From assembly GCA_035578155.1 (NCBI GenBank), contig JAPWDM010000007.1, positions 35,748,413 to 35,812,412 on the forward strand: a DNA stretch of 64,000 nucleotides, written 5' to 3'. The notes below the pieces were generated by a model. It did not search any database, was not told the origin of the DNA, and saw nothing but the letters and a program-made list of their open reading frames with translations. Within the stretch, counting starts at the first letter, position 1. Each line of letters opens with the position of its first letter. Of the stretch, positions 23,753 through 41,236 are shown piece after piece. The stretch is from Brachynemurus nebulosus. Taxonomy: Eukaryota > Arthropoda > Insecta > Neuroptera > Myrmeleontidae. Position numbers and translations under genes: made by a program.

Positions 23753-26700
23753 ATGGCTGCAGCGACTAGTGTTGTCGTACTTGACAGGGGTAACAATACA
23801 ACATGCACAATAAATTTACATGGTAAGCGGAAACATATTTTAAAATAATCATTTATCGATAAAATTCATAATAAACAATTCAAAACGTTCGAATTATCCA
23901 ACATTTACATTTATTTCATGTTAATCTTGAATTGTCGTTTTTTATGTAGCTATTTTTTTTATATGGGTTATGTTTAGTACGGAACAATGTATTGTGGGGG
24001 TTTTTTGTCAACAAAATTCGATGTATTTTTATTCGATTTTAGGGGCCACCGTTGTCTCATGGCGTGTTAATAATCAAGAACAACTTTTTGTAAGGTATAT
24101 TTTTTTGGTTTACAGTTATTTTAAGTGTATTTGATACGTGAATTTTTTTTTCATAGTAAGCAAGCTGTGTTTGATGGCAAAAAACCGATTCGTGGTGGAA
24201 TTCCATTTGTTTTTCGTAAGTATTTGTTGATTTTTCTTGCAATTTTATTTTATTTTGAATAATTAATAATAAATAATTATTATTTTATTATATTTTTTGG
24301 AGTATCAATTTTTTTTTTATCTGGTTTTATCAGTGTTTCGATGTTTTTTTTTTTTCCTATGTTACATCCCTTATATTCATTTTGTTTAAAGTGATTGGCG
24401 CATTAGAGCATTGCTAAAGATTAAGGAATAATTTTTGCATATATTTTTTTTTTTTTAATATTTATTTCACAAAATGTTAAAATTTGAACCAATCTTGATT
24501 TATAGTTTGTGAGATAAAAATTTTTAAATTAGTTTTTTAACCTATAGTTTATGGGGGAATCCCCTAAAGCACCGATAATCAATATTTAATCGAATAAATA
24601 AATGCCTTTTGTTAAAAATTAAATGATAAATCATTAATTTCAAGAAACTTTAAATAAATTTTAACGTACAGTATCTTAGTAATTTAATTTTAAAAATTGA
24701 GAAATGTCAATATTTATATTAATAGAACGTCCATTTTTTTTTTAAATTATAAAAGGAGCTTTTTCAGTGTAAGTTCGCTAACCAGCTTTAAGACTGATTT
24801 TTATTAAATACAAAAAAGCAAATTTTTCTAGAATTTTAGCAGGAATTTTTTTTTATTTCATAAATTTAATAATTATTTTACTTTATTTTTTGGAGTATTA
24901 TTATTATTATTATTTTTTTTTATGTTTTATCAGTGTTGCGATGTTTTTTTTTCTTGAGTTACATTCCTTATATTCATTCTATTTAAAGTGATTGGCGCAT
25001 TAGAACATTCCTAAAGATTAAAGAATGATTTTTGGATATTTCAATTTTTAATATTTAATACACAAAATGTTAAAATTTGAACCAATTCTGGCGTATAGTT
25101 TGTGAGATAAAAATTTTTAGACTAGTTTTAACTCATAGCTTATGTGGGAATCTCCTAAAATATCGATAATCAACACTAAATCGAATAAATAAATGTTTTC
25201 TGCTAAAGATTAAATGATAAATCATTTATTTCAAGCAACTTTAAATAAATTTTAACGTACAGTAGTTTAGTAAATTAATTTTAAAAATGTATCGAAATTT
25301 AGGTTAGCTGAACGGCCATTTTTTTTCTTTTTTTAAATTATAATATGTGCCTTCTCAGTATTAAGTTCGCCAAGCTTTAATGGTGATTTTGTTAAATACA
25401 AAAAAGCAAATTTTTCTCGAACTTTAGTCGGAATTTTTTTTTCATTTTACAAATTTTCTAAATTGTTGAAAATTAAAAACATGCCTAATTTCATTCTAGC
25501 CCAATTTGGACCATGGAATTTTGGACCACAACATGGTTTTGCGCGTATAATGCGATGGAATTTAGAAAAATCACCGGAACGGTTACCGAGCGGCGACGTC
25601 GAAGCGATATTTTCAATAATGGATAACGATTTCACCAGATCAATGTGGAACTATCAATTTCGTCTCACGTATCGACTGATATTACGTGAAAAGGAGCTCC
25701 ATTTCAATATCGGCGTCTATAATCCGAGTAAAGATTTAACATTTAGATTCAATATGCTGTTACACACATATTTCAAGGTGCCGGATGTGCGTCGATGCCA
25801 GATCACCGGTTTACAAGGTTGTACGTATATTGATAAGGTGCAAGATGGCGCCGTGTATCAGGAGGCGCGCGAAGCTGTCACCGTAAATGAATATACGGAT
25901 CGTATCTATCAGAATACACCGCAGGAGCATATTATCACGAATGTTGTGTCCGGGCGAAAGATGCGTATACAAAAATACAATTTCCCCGATACCGTGATAT
26001 GGAATCCGTGGATCGAGAAGGCAAAGGAAATGTCCGATTTTGGGGACGATGAATATCCAAATATGGTGTGCGTTGAATCGGGACATGTATCGAGCCCGGT
26101 TGTCCTATTACCCGGTACCGCTTTCGAAGCGAGTCAGATTCTCCAGGTTTGTATAAATAATTGAGATTGGGGAAGTGAAAATGGGTGTGGATTGCAGCTC
26201 TCATAAAAGTTATCTACTGTCAAATTTTCAGATTTGTCAGTGAAAAATATGTAATATTTTTTTTTGAAGGTTATTAAAATGTCAGAAATTAACAAAATGG
26301 CGGTTGCGTGAAATTTGCATTTCGATTTTATTCAATATTTTCGATATTGAATGTGTTATCTGTCATCTGGTTCGAAAGTTATTGATCACGCTGATTTGAA
26401 AAATGTAGTTTCGTAAAAAACTCGTTCAGTTTTCGTTTCCAAATTTTCAGTTTTCAGTTTCGTATGTTAATGTTTAATTTTCTTTTTGTTTTGATAAAAC
26501 GACTTTAGGCCCGGATTGTAGCTTTCGTAAAAGTTTTCTAAAATCAAAATTTTTACGATTTGCCAATAAAATATATGTAATATTTTTTGAAGGTTATGAA
26601 AATGTCAAAAATTAACAAAATGGTGGTTGCGTGAAATTTACATTTCGATTTTATTTAATATTTTCGATCTTTAATGTGTTACAAAATTCAATTTCAAATA

Positions 26701-27866
26701 AATTTCAAGTCAATCTATCTGGTTCGAAAGTTATTGTCCACGCTGATTTGAAAAATGTAGTTTCATTAAAAAATTATTTTTTTTTTTTATTTTGATAAAA
26801 CGACTTTAGGTGTGCTCTCGTAAAAATTTTCTAAAATTAAATTTTAAGATTTTTAATATTTTTTGGAGGTTATTAAAATGTCAAAAATTAACAAAATGGC
26901 GGTTGCCTGAAATTTACACTTCGATTTTATTCAATATTTTCGATATTGAACGTGTTATGAAATTCAGTTTAATATAAAATTCAAGTCGATCTGTCCTCTG
27001 GTTCAGAATATTGACCACGCTGATTTGAAAAATGTAGTTTCGTAAAAAACGTGTTTCAAGTTTTCGTTTCCAAATGTTAATTTTTTTTTTAACTTTGGTA
27101 AAACGACTTTAGGGCTTTTTTAAGGGGGTATTCTTGTCTAGAGGCTTGATTTTGAGGTGATTTTACGGGCGTAATAAAAAAAAAAAACAGTAAACATTTT
27201 TAGCAACCATTTTTATTGATATCTAAAAAGTATAAAAATGTATAAAAATTTTAAAAAAATTCAAAATTGAAATCGGTACAATCTGGGAAAGTGGAGACCC
27301 AAAAAAAGGTGTCTCCTGGTTGACGTGATTCCAACCCTCCTGGTGATCTAAAACATAAAATTTTAGTTAATTTTTAATAAACAAGGATGTAGAATTAGTT
27401 GGACGTAGCCGATTTGAAAAAATAAATTTTTTCACAAAATGGCGTCCATTTAAAAAAAAAATCATTTTTCCGCCTCCTTTTTTCAACTTGGGAAATTTTT
27501 TAAATATAGTAAAAAAAAATTCCAAAAACCCCTACGTCGGACCAATTTTGATAGTATTAAGAAGGTCTGTACCAAATTTCAAGTAAATCGATGCATTAGA
27601 ATTTGAGATATCATGTCAACCGTATCGAAAAAAGTTGTTTCGAGTAATTTATATTAAAAATTTGAATTTAACACTCAAATACTTTGAAACATAACTCCGA
27701 AAATAATTCGAATTTCCGTAAATCCTTTTAGAGGCTTATTCTTAACGGTCTGAACTTTAAAAATATGAAAAAAATCGATTTTATCGAATTTCTAGACTAG
27801 AATATCCCCATTAAGTTCACAAAATCCCTACCTTAAATTTCCGGAAATTTGTTACAGGTGATGTGA
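23753..27866 (+). CDS. D-hexose-6-phosphate mutarotase / glucose-6-phosphate 1-epimerase-like (5 exons, 278 aa)
   Basis: Aldose-1-epimerase superfamily enzyme expected to interconvert alpha and beta anomers of hexose 6-phosphates in the cytosol. Exons in phase: 23753-23822, 24043-24094, 24157-24215, 25500-26146, 27858-27866 (GTG ATG TGA). Family signatures: FDGKKPIRGGIPFVF (exon 3), PQFGPWNFGPQHGFAR with the putative catalytic His72 (exon 4), ITGLQGCTYIDK, and PGTAFEASQ with the putative catalytic Glu270 near the C-terminus. Length is normal for the family. The last exon adds only Val-Met before TGA. The same frame then stays open to 28241 (separate entry). If intron 4 is retained, the protein ends Val-Cys-Ile-Asn-Asn at 26164, an almost equally good end. 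Introns 3 and 4 consist of tandem duplications and a TTAA element. ATG 23753 is chosen because the ATG at 23724 is out of frame. Confidence 0.9.
24285..25440 (+). repeat. About 590-bp tandem duplication filling epimerase intron 3
   Basis: A unit starting near 24298 (TGGAGTATCAATT) recurs near 24890 (TGGAGTATTATT). Shared landmarks are TTTATCAGTGTT, AAAGTGATTGGCGCATTAGA and AATTTTAACGTACAGTA, diverged by roughly a tenth to a fifth by eye. The end of the second unit adjoins exon 4, so the duplication enlarged the intron. Confidence 0.8.
26220..27080 (+). repeat. Three tandem copies of a roughly 300-bp unit in epimerase intron 4
   Basis: AACAAAATGGCGGTTGCGTG or a close variant occurs at 26295, 26620 and 26895. 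Each is followed by TTTCGATTTTATT, CTGATTTGAAAAATGTAGTTTC and AAAACGACTTTAGG. Spacing is about 325 and 275 bp. Non-coding. Confidence 0.8.
27124..27810. mobile_element. TTAA-flanked MITE family A, copy 2 (687 bp), epimerase intron 4
   Basis: Ends GGGGGTATTCTTGTCTAGA and TCTAGACTAGAATATCCCCA, flanked by TTAA at 27120-27123 and 27811-27814. The interior is the reverse complement of the copy at 12923-13590. It sits 47 bp before the last epimerase exon, so it may contribute to that exon's branch point or pyrimidine tract. Confidence 0.85.
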
Positions 27867-28241
27867 GTGGAAGTTGGGGGCTCAGAGGGGACTGTGCCAT
27901 CATCATCGCGTCGTTCACACCTGTCCACGACCACCGCCGCGTCACCGTTCGGCTTTCACACGCCACTGCAGTCCGCAGTGGCCAGTGGCCATGCCGGTGC
28001 CACCACGTCGGCTGGTGCCGCTGCATTCGGTGCCGCATTTCTTGGCCCCGCACAATCATGTCCACCTCCGCACACAATGTGGCCCCCATCGCCATCGCCA
28101 TGGTTCACAATGATGCCAACCATTGATTCCGATAATTTTGTACATAATTTAACAAATCCACCGACATTTGACGCGACAAATAATCCGACCGCGTCAAATT
28201 TGCAAACAAAATTGGCATACATGGCCTACAATCAGAGTTAA
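27867..28241 (+). CDS. Open frame in phase with, and after, the epimerase stop (Ala/Pro/Ser-rich, function unknown)
   Basis: Immediately after the TGA at 27864-27866 the same frame is open for 125 codons to TAA at 28241. It encodes an Ala/Ser/Pro-rich stretch (for example ATTSAGAAAFGAAFLG and PPPHTMWPPSPSPWFTMMPT) and then a more complex end (DNFVHNLTNPPTFDATNN, QTKLAYMAYNQS). Bases 27870-28120 are strikingly GC-rich for this window, so the other frames are also partly open. Only this frame continues through the AT-rich last 120 bases. It may be a read-through extension, the last exon of another transcript using an acceptor after the TGA, or simply 3' untranslated sequence. No ATG suits an independent start near its beginning. 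I do not recognise the protein. Confidence 0.4.
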   Translation: MEVGGSEGTVPSSSRRSHLSTTTAASPFGFHTPLQSAVASGHAGATTSAGAAAFGAAFLGPAQSCPPPHTMWPPSPSPWFTMMPTIDSDNFVHNLTNPPTFDATNNPTASNLQTKLAYMAYNQS

Positions 28242-28320
28242 ACATTCCGTTTCACACATTCCTAATTGTGCCTGGATATGTAACACAACGAAACAAACCA
28301 ATTTCCATAATTATAATTCG

Positions 28321-28846
28321 CAAGAAGAGTTTCCGCGTTGAAAAATTCACTTTTGGATGAAACTTGGAATATTAATAGTATAACTTTTGGGTGTGAACAT
28401 AGTAAAATAGTAAAACGCACTAGCCAGCCATTTTCGAAAAAAAATGTCCTTAAGGTCAGAGGAAAATAGACGTGTGGTTAGAGAATCTGCTCCGTGTCCT
28501 GAGGTTACGGGTTCGATGCTGGGTCCTTCTAGTATTTTTTTTTTTATTTAAAATATTATAGAAATTAATTAATGTATATAAATGCTAATTGTCACAATAT
28601 TAATAATTTCTATTTGAAAATTAATGTTTAATTTGGCAAAATATACATTAGACCGAAAATTTTATTTGTAACAATAAAATAAACTATGAGACATTAAAAA
28701 AATTTTGAAAATCTTAAGGACATTTTTTTCGAAAATGGCTGGCTAGTGCATTTTACTATTTTACTATGTTCACACCCTAAAGGTGTACTATTAATATTCC
28801 AAGTTTCATCCAAAAGTGAATTTCCCAACCCGAAAACTCTCCTTGT
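28321..28846. mobile_element. Inverted-repeat element with a tRNA-like core
   Basis: Arms 28321-28457 and about 28706-28846 are near-perfect reverse complements (landmark AAATTCACTTTTGGATGAAA). The region between begins with a tRNA-like segment (about 28465-28535). It has GTGGTTAGAGAATC resembling box A and GGGTTCGATGCTGGG resembling box B, followed by a T-run. A similar box B, GGGTTCGATTCTGGG, occurs at about 39720. AATAAA at 28673-28678 could end the epimerase transcript. Confidence 0.65.
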
Positions 28847-29155
28847 CAAAAAAAAAATAGTTAATAGAATTTTTTGGATTTTAAATAGCTTAGCTATGCA
28901 TGTTGGTATTACCCTATAATCATTTTTATTACTTAAATTAAGTATAGTTTAATTTTTTCGATTTTAACTGTCTATAAATAAATAATACGTACACCAAATT
29001 GCGCCCATTTGCGACTTGGAAACATTTTGTATAGCGTGACATCGATTCATGAAGTGAGTGAAATTACTCGACTATATTCTCGCCGATATTCGTGAGTTTT
29101 CGTGACTCTACTCGAGTACACCGCTGAAATTGTTAGCTAAAAGCAATACATTTAA

Positions 29156-30071
29156 GGGTACCGTCGTTGTCGAAATTTTTGTCCAAAATCGATTTTTTTT
29201 TTGCGTCATGTATATTGTAAGTAGCGATTTTAGTGAAATTTATGGTCATCATTTACCGGAAAGAAGTTAGAAAATATATTTGTTTTTATATGGGTAAATT
29301 GCTCCCAAATTGCTCCACCGGAAACTTAATTATTTAATTAGTTATTTACAAACAAAAAAATTTTTTTGTTTTACTATTTCTATTATCAAAATCTTGTCAA
29401 ATAATGCATTTTTATGTAATTACTTTATATCAAAAAATTGCTTCCAATTTGCTCCATCTAATTTAAAAGTTAAATATTAATTTTTCTGAATAATAATTAA
29501 AATATATTAAAATAAAAAAATATTTCGAATTAGGTTATGTCTTATTAAAACGTATAGGCAATCCAACATACTCGTTAAATCGTTTTCATATATTGAAGGA
29601 TAATTGAATTTTGACAGTTAAATAACATTGTAAAAAAACAAAATATTTTAATAATAATTATTCAAAAAAATTAATGTTTAGCTTTTAAATTAAATAGAGC
29701 AAATTGAGAGCAGAAAGTATTATTTTGGAAGGTTTTGATAACTTAATTAACGGAAAAAAAAATTTTTCTTTATAAATAACTAATTAAATAATTAAGTTTC
29801 AGTTGGACCAATTACTGATTTCAAAGGAGTAATTTAACCATATAAAAAACAAAAAGATTTTTCAACTTTCGGCGCTAACCTCTTTCCGGTTCATCATTTG
29901 TCCCATTTAGTTTTACATTATCGCTTCTAGATGGCACTGTTTTGAATAATATTTTATGTCAAATTATCAGTCAAAATATTTGCGTTTATTTTTGGTTTTT
30001 TGAATGTTTTGAAATGATAATTTGAAATAATGAAAATTGTTTTTGTTAAAAATTGAAATCGGGCAGTACCC
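29156..30071. mobile_element. TTAA-flanked element (916 bp) enclosing an ACCGGAAAG-ended element
   Basis: Left end GGGTACCGTCGTTG follows TTAA at 29152-29155. Right end GGGCAGTACCC precedes TTAA at 30072-30075. Only about the outer 8-9 bases of the ends match. Inside lies 29255-29890, bounded by ACCGGAAAGAAGTTAG and TAACCTCTTTCCGGT and related to 22196-23114. The inner pair may be a nested insertion or subterminal repeats of the same element. Confidence 0.6.
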
Positions 30072-30877
30072 TTAACAAATACTGTTCGGAAACTCGAAAT
30101 TTTCGACTGTTTCTTGAACAATTTACGATTTTTTCGAAGACTACGGCAACATTGTTGTATATTAATACGTACAACTACTGTTATATATAGTTAATTGCCA
30201 ATTTTTGGTGAATCTTTTAATGATTATACATTTTTTTAAAACTATTTTACTCTAGTTTTAGACAATTTTTTGTATGTGTAAACATTTTACAATTTATAAT
30301 CTATGAAAATAATTAATAATTTAAAAGTATAGATGAAGTTAGTGCAATAAATTTAAATAAAAACAAAAAAAAAGTTGTAATTTCTTATTAAGTAAATAAA
30401 TTTGAAATAGAAGTTAAACTGTTGTTTTTTTTTATTGGAAATTTTCGGGTTTTGTAGTTCAAATAACGAAATCCTTATGAATTAATCGGGGCTGCTTCCC
30501 GGGAGGCAGCCATTTCTCATTTGACCAGCTTTTTTTTTTTTTTTAAAACGACATTAGCACCCCTTTTATGCCTCCGAAAAACTATATCTTCGAAGGCATT
30601 ATAATCTCTGATTCGGTTTGAAAATGAACCAGCGGTTCGAAACAATATTGTCACAGTTTCAAAAATAAAAGTAGTATTTTGCAAAGCCAAGTATTTGTTT
30701 ATTACTTACATTATAATTTCGTTAAGTCGTACAGGAGGAGGTGGAAATTTAAAAGTTCAATCCTATTTCGATGAAAATATGTTTGAGGGTTTTTTTTAAT
30801 ATTTCGCTGAACGTTACTTTGTGAATTAAGAATTGAACTGAAATTACTACAAAAAGTTCCGTAAGTGGGCTAATATG

Positions 30878-31125
30878 AAAAAATTCGTCAAGTGCGTGTC
30901 AAAAACACGCACTAAGTAATGTCACCTCAGTGAAAGTGTTAATTTATGATTTTTGGCTCGTTTTTTAAGTACAGTGAGAATACAGCCCTCTCTCTTGCGT
31001 TTATTCAATATATGCATGTACAACTCTATAATTATTATATTGTATATTATTATTATTATTATTAATTTTTCCCCCACTATAATCACACAACGAGATTAAT
31101 ATGTCATCCTTCGGTGACATAAAAC
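30878..31125 (+). repeat. Dispersed repeat R, copy 2 (248 bp)
   Basis: Same orientation as the copy at 12249-12490. Starts AATTCGTCAAGTGCGTGTC, with the hairpin GTGCGTGTC-AAAA-ACACGCAC, and ends ATCCTTCGGTGACATAAAA. Contains an ATT microsatellite near 31050. Confidence 0.75.
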
Positions 31126-34100
31126 ATAATATGATGCCCTGTAGTAGCATTCTGCATAACATAGAAGCTAGTTTTTCTCGGAAATCAGTTTCCACAGAAT
31201 AATGGTTCGAAAATTTTATGTGATTTTTTCTCCTCTTTCCAATGATTTAAAAAAATGTCACAAAAACATTTGAATTTGGGGAAATTTTGACAAATTTCAT
31301 AAAAATATAATGTTTCGTTCGAAAGTTATCGTGCTGATACATAAATACATATATACATATATATGTATGTATGCACATATAAATTTTTGAGTTCTATGGA
31401 CCTCAGAACAAATTTCTATCATAGTTCCGGGCTCAAGTCACGGGCGTTATGACAGTTCGCTAAAAAGAATCTTTTGTCAGAGTATTTTGAGCTAGAAAAA
31501 CTTACAAATACTTTTGCTACCAAATTTAATCAAACATAAGTACTTACCAGCTTGAAATTTTGCAGTTTTTCTAGATTTAATCTGATTGTCGCGCTTGGAT
31601 TAAAAAACTACTAAATTCCAAAAAAGTCTCGCAAATCAAAATTGATAAATTGTGAAATTTTTGTTTTCAAAATTTTTCCCGTTTTCGAGGGCGAGTAAAA
31701 TTTCAAAAATTTTGTGACTTCGAAAATGGTACACATAAATGAGTCCGTGTATATCGCACTAGTTACGGTGTCTGCGTCGTGTATATGGTGTACATTGCGG
31801 CATAGTGTGACTCTGAAAAGGGGATTAAAAAATTTGATTGGTTTCGTTCGAGAATAGGTATAAAGGTGAAGAAGAACATTTTTATTTAGCATTTTATTTG
31901 TACAAAACATATTGATCTACGTGTTTAGTTATATTTAGCACCTATAGAATGTGTTTCTTTTTTTTTTTTTACTGAGCAACTGAGCAATATATTTCATTTT
32001 CATTTTGTGATTAACTTCCACAACTGCTTCGAACCATCTAAATGTTTACATTACAACTGGATATATATTTTTTGTTTACTTTGATTACCATTACATTTTT
32101 TTTTGAGTCGTTTTTACCAATTTTCCACTCATATTTTGCAAAAAAAATGTCCAGAATTTTTTTTTTCTTGATGCTTTGGTAAAAACATTCAGTGTTTTTT
32201 CACTGTTTTTCATTTTTTGTTTTGTTTTGGAATATCACGAAGAAACTTTTGGGGGGAGATTTCAAAAAGAGTGTTTAGAAGTGTTTAGAAACCATGATAT
32301 TCCATCGAATTTTAAGAAAATATTTCTTTTAAATGAAACTATAGAGTTATAGTCTAACATTCAGTGTTCCATGTAATTTGAAAAAAATCGCCCACTTGTT
32401 TAACAAACAAGCAAAAATCGATTAACAGATATTTGGAAAAAGATTGGAAATGAAAATCGTCCGAAATGTTTGATTTGAAAAAATTTGGCGGGAATAATTT
32501 GGAATAACGGAAGACTCACAAAATAATCAGAGTCACATTTAAATGTGACTTTGATTACAAGTTTGATAATTTGAAAAATTTCCTTAATCGATCTTTGCGT
32601 ATATTTAATTCCTAATAACAAAAATTCTAATAATTGACTATTTAATAATAAACGTTTTTGATAACGAAAACAAAACTTTAAATACTAAGTTATAATAACA
32701 AAGACTCGTCAACTAGACATCAGTTAATCCAAAATTCTCATGTCAAAAATTGTTTCAGTAATATTCGCCATAAAAGTGTACAAAATAAATTCCGTGTTGA
32801 AATTCCTTTAATAATAATTAACGGTAATTCAAAAAATGTTTGAATCTCGACAATTCTAAATTGGTTATTTTTTATACAAACAAGAAAATCGACCGGGGCA
32901 AATAATTTTTATGCAATTTACCCAACACAGATGTATTGAATAATACCTAAATGGTTAGTTATGTTTTCGGTATTACGTACGTGTACAATACATTGCCTAT
33001 ATTCTTTTCAAAATTGTTGATTTTAATGATTATTTGCACCCTAAATGGATTAATTGTTCTGTAAGAAAATAAAACTGTTGATTAAAAATTTTTATTAGTA
33101 GGTGTTTGAGTAATATTAACTAAAATTCTCTTTTAAAACATTTTTGATTAAAATTAGGAAAACATTTTTCAGAAGGTGAAATAAAATGAATATAAAATCT
33201 CTATTGTTTGGTTCTGAATTGAGACTACATCCCTTAAAACTAATTTATTTAAGCAATATTTTAACAAAGTTTGTTTAATATGTCCTAACTGAATATTTTT
33301 TTGAATTGAACTCGAAAAATGTTCTCCTTGTGTTACTCTATAAAAACGAAAGTGTTCTACATTTCTTTTTTTTTAAATTATGTAACAAAGAAAACTGATC
33401 TCGCTAATATTTAGACGATTCTAGAATAAAGCCGAATTTTTTCCGAGTGTGCGTATATAGACGAATGTGTTTTTTTTTTGTTTTTCCAAAAAAAAATTCA
33501 GGTTTTTTCTAAAATGATCTAAAATGATTCGGCATAGATTCAGAAAATTGGTGTGGCAATTTAGAACAAAAATATATTGATTGATACATTTTCTTGGAAT
33601 ATTTCGATGGAAAAATATAAAAAGGATGTCTGAATCAAGGATGTCAAAAGATTGAAAGAGGTTTTGTGTCAAACATAAAACATTCTTGAAATTTCTGAAA
33701 TTTTGACATTGTTTATTAGCAGATTTGATTCGAGTTATGTATAAGGTTTGTTCCAACTATCAAGTTGATGTCAAACGCATGCGTGTTACTACAACAATGT
33801 TTCAACCGGACATTTTATTTTCAACAATGTTTCAACCGGACATTCAAACGGACATCTGTGTATGTGATGACGAAATTTTTGAATGAAATTTGACATCCTT
33901 GAGCCATTTTGAGATGAGATATGTTATTTATTTAATTAGTAGTTGATTAACACTGACTTTAATTAACTGTGACTTGAACGATTTTATTTTGAATTTATTT
34001 AAAAGTTGAAAATAATTCTTTCAGTCGTATTTAACAATTAATAATTTTTTTTTACCATTATGATTGTTCGCTTTAATTAAGTATTCTTTTTGGGCACGGT

Positions 34101-34203
34101 TAGGACGATCTCGACAAGGTATGGCTGTTCACTGATGGCCCCACATTCTTCACTCAACAAAACAAAAACTACACTTACGTCTATCGAGTGTTCCAAAAGA
34201 TCG
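31126..34203. other. Intergenic AT-rich DNA, no gene recognised
   Basis: About 3 kb with chance frames only (the longest are 99 aa at 31611-31910 and 111 aa at 33421-33756, both - strand). These are Phe/Lys/Ile-rich and resemble no family. A short palindromic TATATG stretch lies near 31350. AACAATGTTTCAACCGGACATT is repeated twice near 33795 and 33822. Confidence 0.55.
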
Positions 34204-34559
34204 ATTAATCATGCATTTTTTGCAATTCTGTTGTGACAATTCAAAACGTGTTTTGTCACAAAAATTTTAAATCGAATTATGCACATGATCTGAATCTTTT
34301 CACTAATTCCTATCAGACTAGACAATTCAAATACCGTCAAAAAATTTTTTTCCCATTAAAATAAAAATATTTAAACAATATTTTCTCCAACGACCAATGG
34401 AAATCAACCAGCGAAGTGCTCTGATTGGTTCATTTGGTCACGTGACCGACACATGTTGGTCGTGAGGTTCCGTATCTAGAAGCGAAGCATTGTTAACTGT
34501 GACAAAACACGTTTTGAATTGTCACGTCACAATTGTAGAAAAAAAATCCATGATTAAAT
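34204..34559. mobile_element. MITE of about 356 bp with 60-bp inverted ends
   Basis: Left ATTAATCATGCATTTTTT, then GTGACAATTCAAAACGTG. Right CACGTTTTGAATTGTCAC, then AAAAATCCATGATTAAAT. These are inverted over about 60 bp. Target duplication not determined. No coding frame. Confidence 0.7.
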
Positions 34560-35136
34560 TCTAAACTGATTCAAAGAACATCTCGTATACTTTAAATAAC
34601 CAAATACAGTGTGTCCCCTTGATAAATATTAAGGGGGCGTACTGTTAATTCAGCAACAAGACATGTGCCCACCATTTTTTAAAATGTGTGTCATAAAAAA
34701 ATGTTTTCAAATATTTTGAAAACATTTATGGCACATTTTAAAAACTACGCGAATTCAAAAAAGCGATAACAAAGAAAATGGTACTATGATTTTTTTTTTA
34801 TTATTTATACAATTTTTTTTTACTAATTTACAAAAATGGTGGTTATTTGTGGTTTTTATCTTATGAAAAAATTCACTCAGAAAATAAATTTATTTAATTT
34901 TAATAACTATTTACAAAAAAATAATGTCCTAGTTATCCTAGTTATAGTTTAGTAGATACCCTGACGTGCGATCCATCAGCGAGCAGTTAAATTTAAGTTT
35001 AAATTTAAGAAAGTTGGTAGTAATTTGTTTAAATAACAGCAATGGCGCGTTTTATTTTGATTTATCGAATAAGAACAGAGAAACTAAGAGGACGCCATAG
35101 TGTTTTTTTTTTTTAAAGTCTATTTGTATTTTTTTT

Positions 35137-35170
35137 TTTATTTTTTATTTTTTATTTTTTATTTTTTATT
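35137..35170 (-). promoter_or_regulatory. Five AATAAA signals in a 7-bp microsatellite, 3' end of the CUB gene
   Basis: On the - strand the (TTTTTTA)n tract reads as AATAAA at 35142-35137, 35149-35144, 35156-35151, 35163-35158 and 35170-35165. These lie about 55-90 bases past the stop codon of the CUB gene (35226), in the position expected for its polyadenylation signal. Confidence 0.6.
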
Positions 35171-35225
35171 CTCAAGTGCTTCTTACTTTCTATACAAACA
35201 AATATTTGTCTTTGGTGAACACAGA

Positions 35226-40409
<5,184 letters not shown>

Positions 40410-40759
40410 ATTATTGTAAAAATGAATATGTTCAGCCTTGTCTCAACTAATTTATTGATAACTAACATTTTTAAATGCTAACAGTGATTACTAATTTTTA
40501 ATCATTTCTTTGATTTTGTTCCTATTACAAATATTACTCGCAAAATATTTGTTTAAAAGTGAATTCAAATAAAAAAATTAATTTTTTAAGTTTTTTTTAA
40601 TGTATATAATATATATTTTTTTGGAAGTCTTTTGAATTTGAGCTACGGTTTTTTATATTTTGAATTATTTTTACACATTATTGATACAGTATTATCCATG
40701 CTGAAAAAAAAAATTAAAAATTTATTAATTAAAAGAAGTTTTTCACATAGAAAAGGATT

Positions 40760-41232
40760 GAGGCGATCTTTTCTAGTCTAGAAATTTGAAATAATTGATC
40801 GTTTTTTTTAAGTTTTCTTAAAGTTTAGACTTTTGAGAATATAAAGAAATATGTTCTCAAAAGAAAATTTAGTTCAGTTTACAATTAGTCTCTGAAATTT
40901 TGCTTAAAATTTCGTATGGACCTTCAAAAGATGTTTTTCTATGGTCTGGATCTTAAAAAATTTAATCTTATAAGTAAGAGCAAAAAATTTACTAATTTTC
41001 GATTTTTTCTTTTTTCTTTGGTTCTAATCATGACGACATTAGTAATTATCTAGAAACTGTGCATTTTTGTTTTTTTGTTTTAGATTTACGAAAAGCGTCC
41101 AATCATTTTCAAAATTTGTTTTGTATATTCTCAAAGCATCAATAAACAGACTGTAAAAAAAATTATTGTACAATTTTTTTTATTTAATTTGAAAAAACGG
41201 CCAAAATTTACATTTCTAGACTAGAATAGGCC
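40760..41232. mobile_element. Diverged relative of TTAA MITE family A
   Basis: Left AGGCGATCTTTTCTAGTCTAG and right CTAGACTAGAATAGGCC are inverted and match the family A end motif TTCTAGTCTAGA. TTAA follows on the right (41233-41236) but not on the left. The interior keeps the sense of family A only weakly. Confidence 0.55.
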
Positions 41233-41236
41233 TTAA

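Noticed and set aside
27817..28126. Alternative frames in the GC-rich island after the epimerase
   Set aside because: They are open only because stops are rare in GC-rich DNA, and they end when composition returns to AT. Only the frame at 27867 continues to 28241.
28465..28535. A functional tRNA gene
   Set aside because: Box-like motifs are present, but no acceptor stem or full cloverleaf could be drawn.
34627..34650. Left end of a further TTAA element (TTAAGGGGGCGTACTG)
   Set aside because: No matching inverted right end was found in the following sequence.
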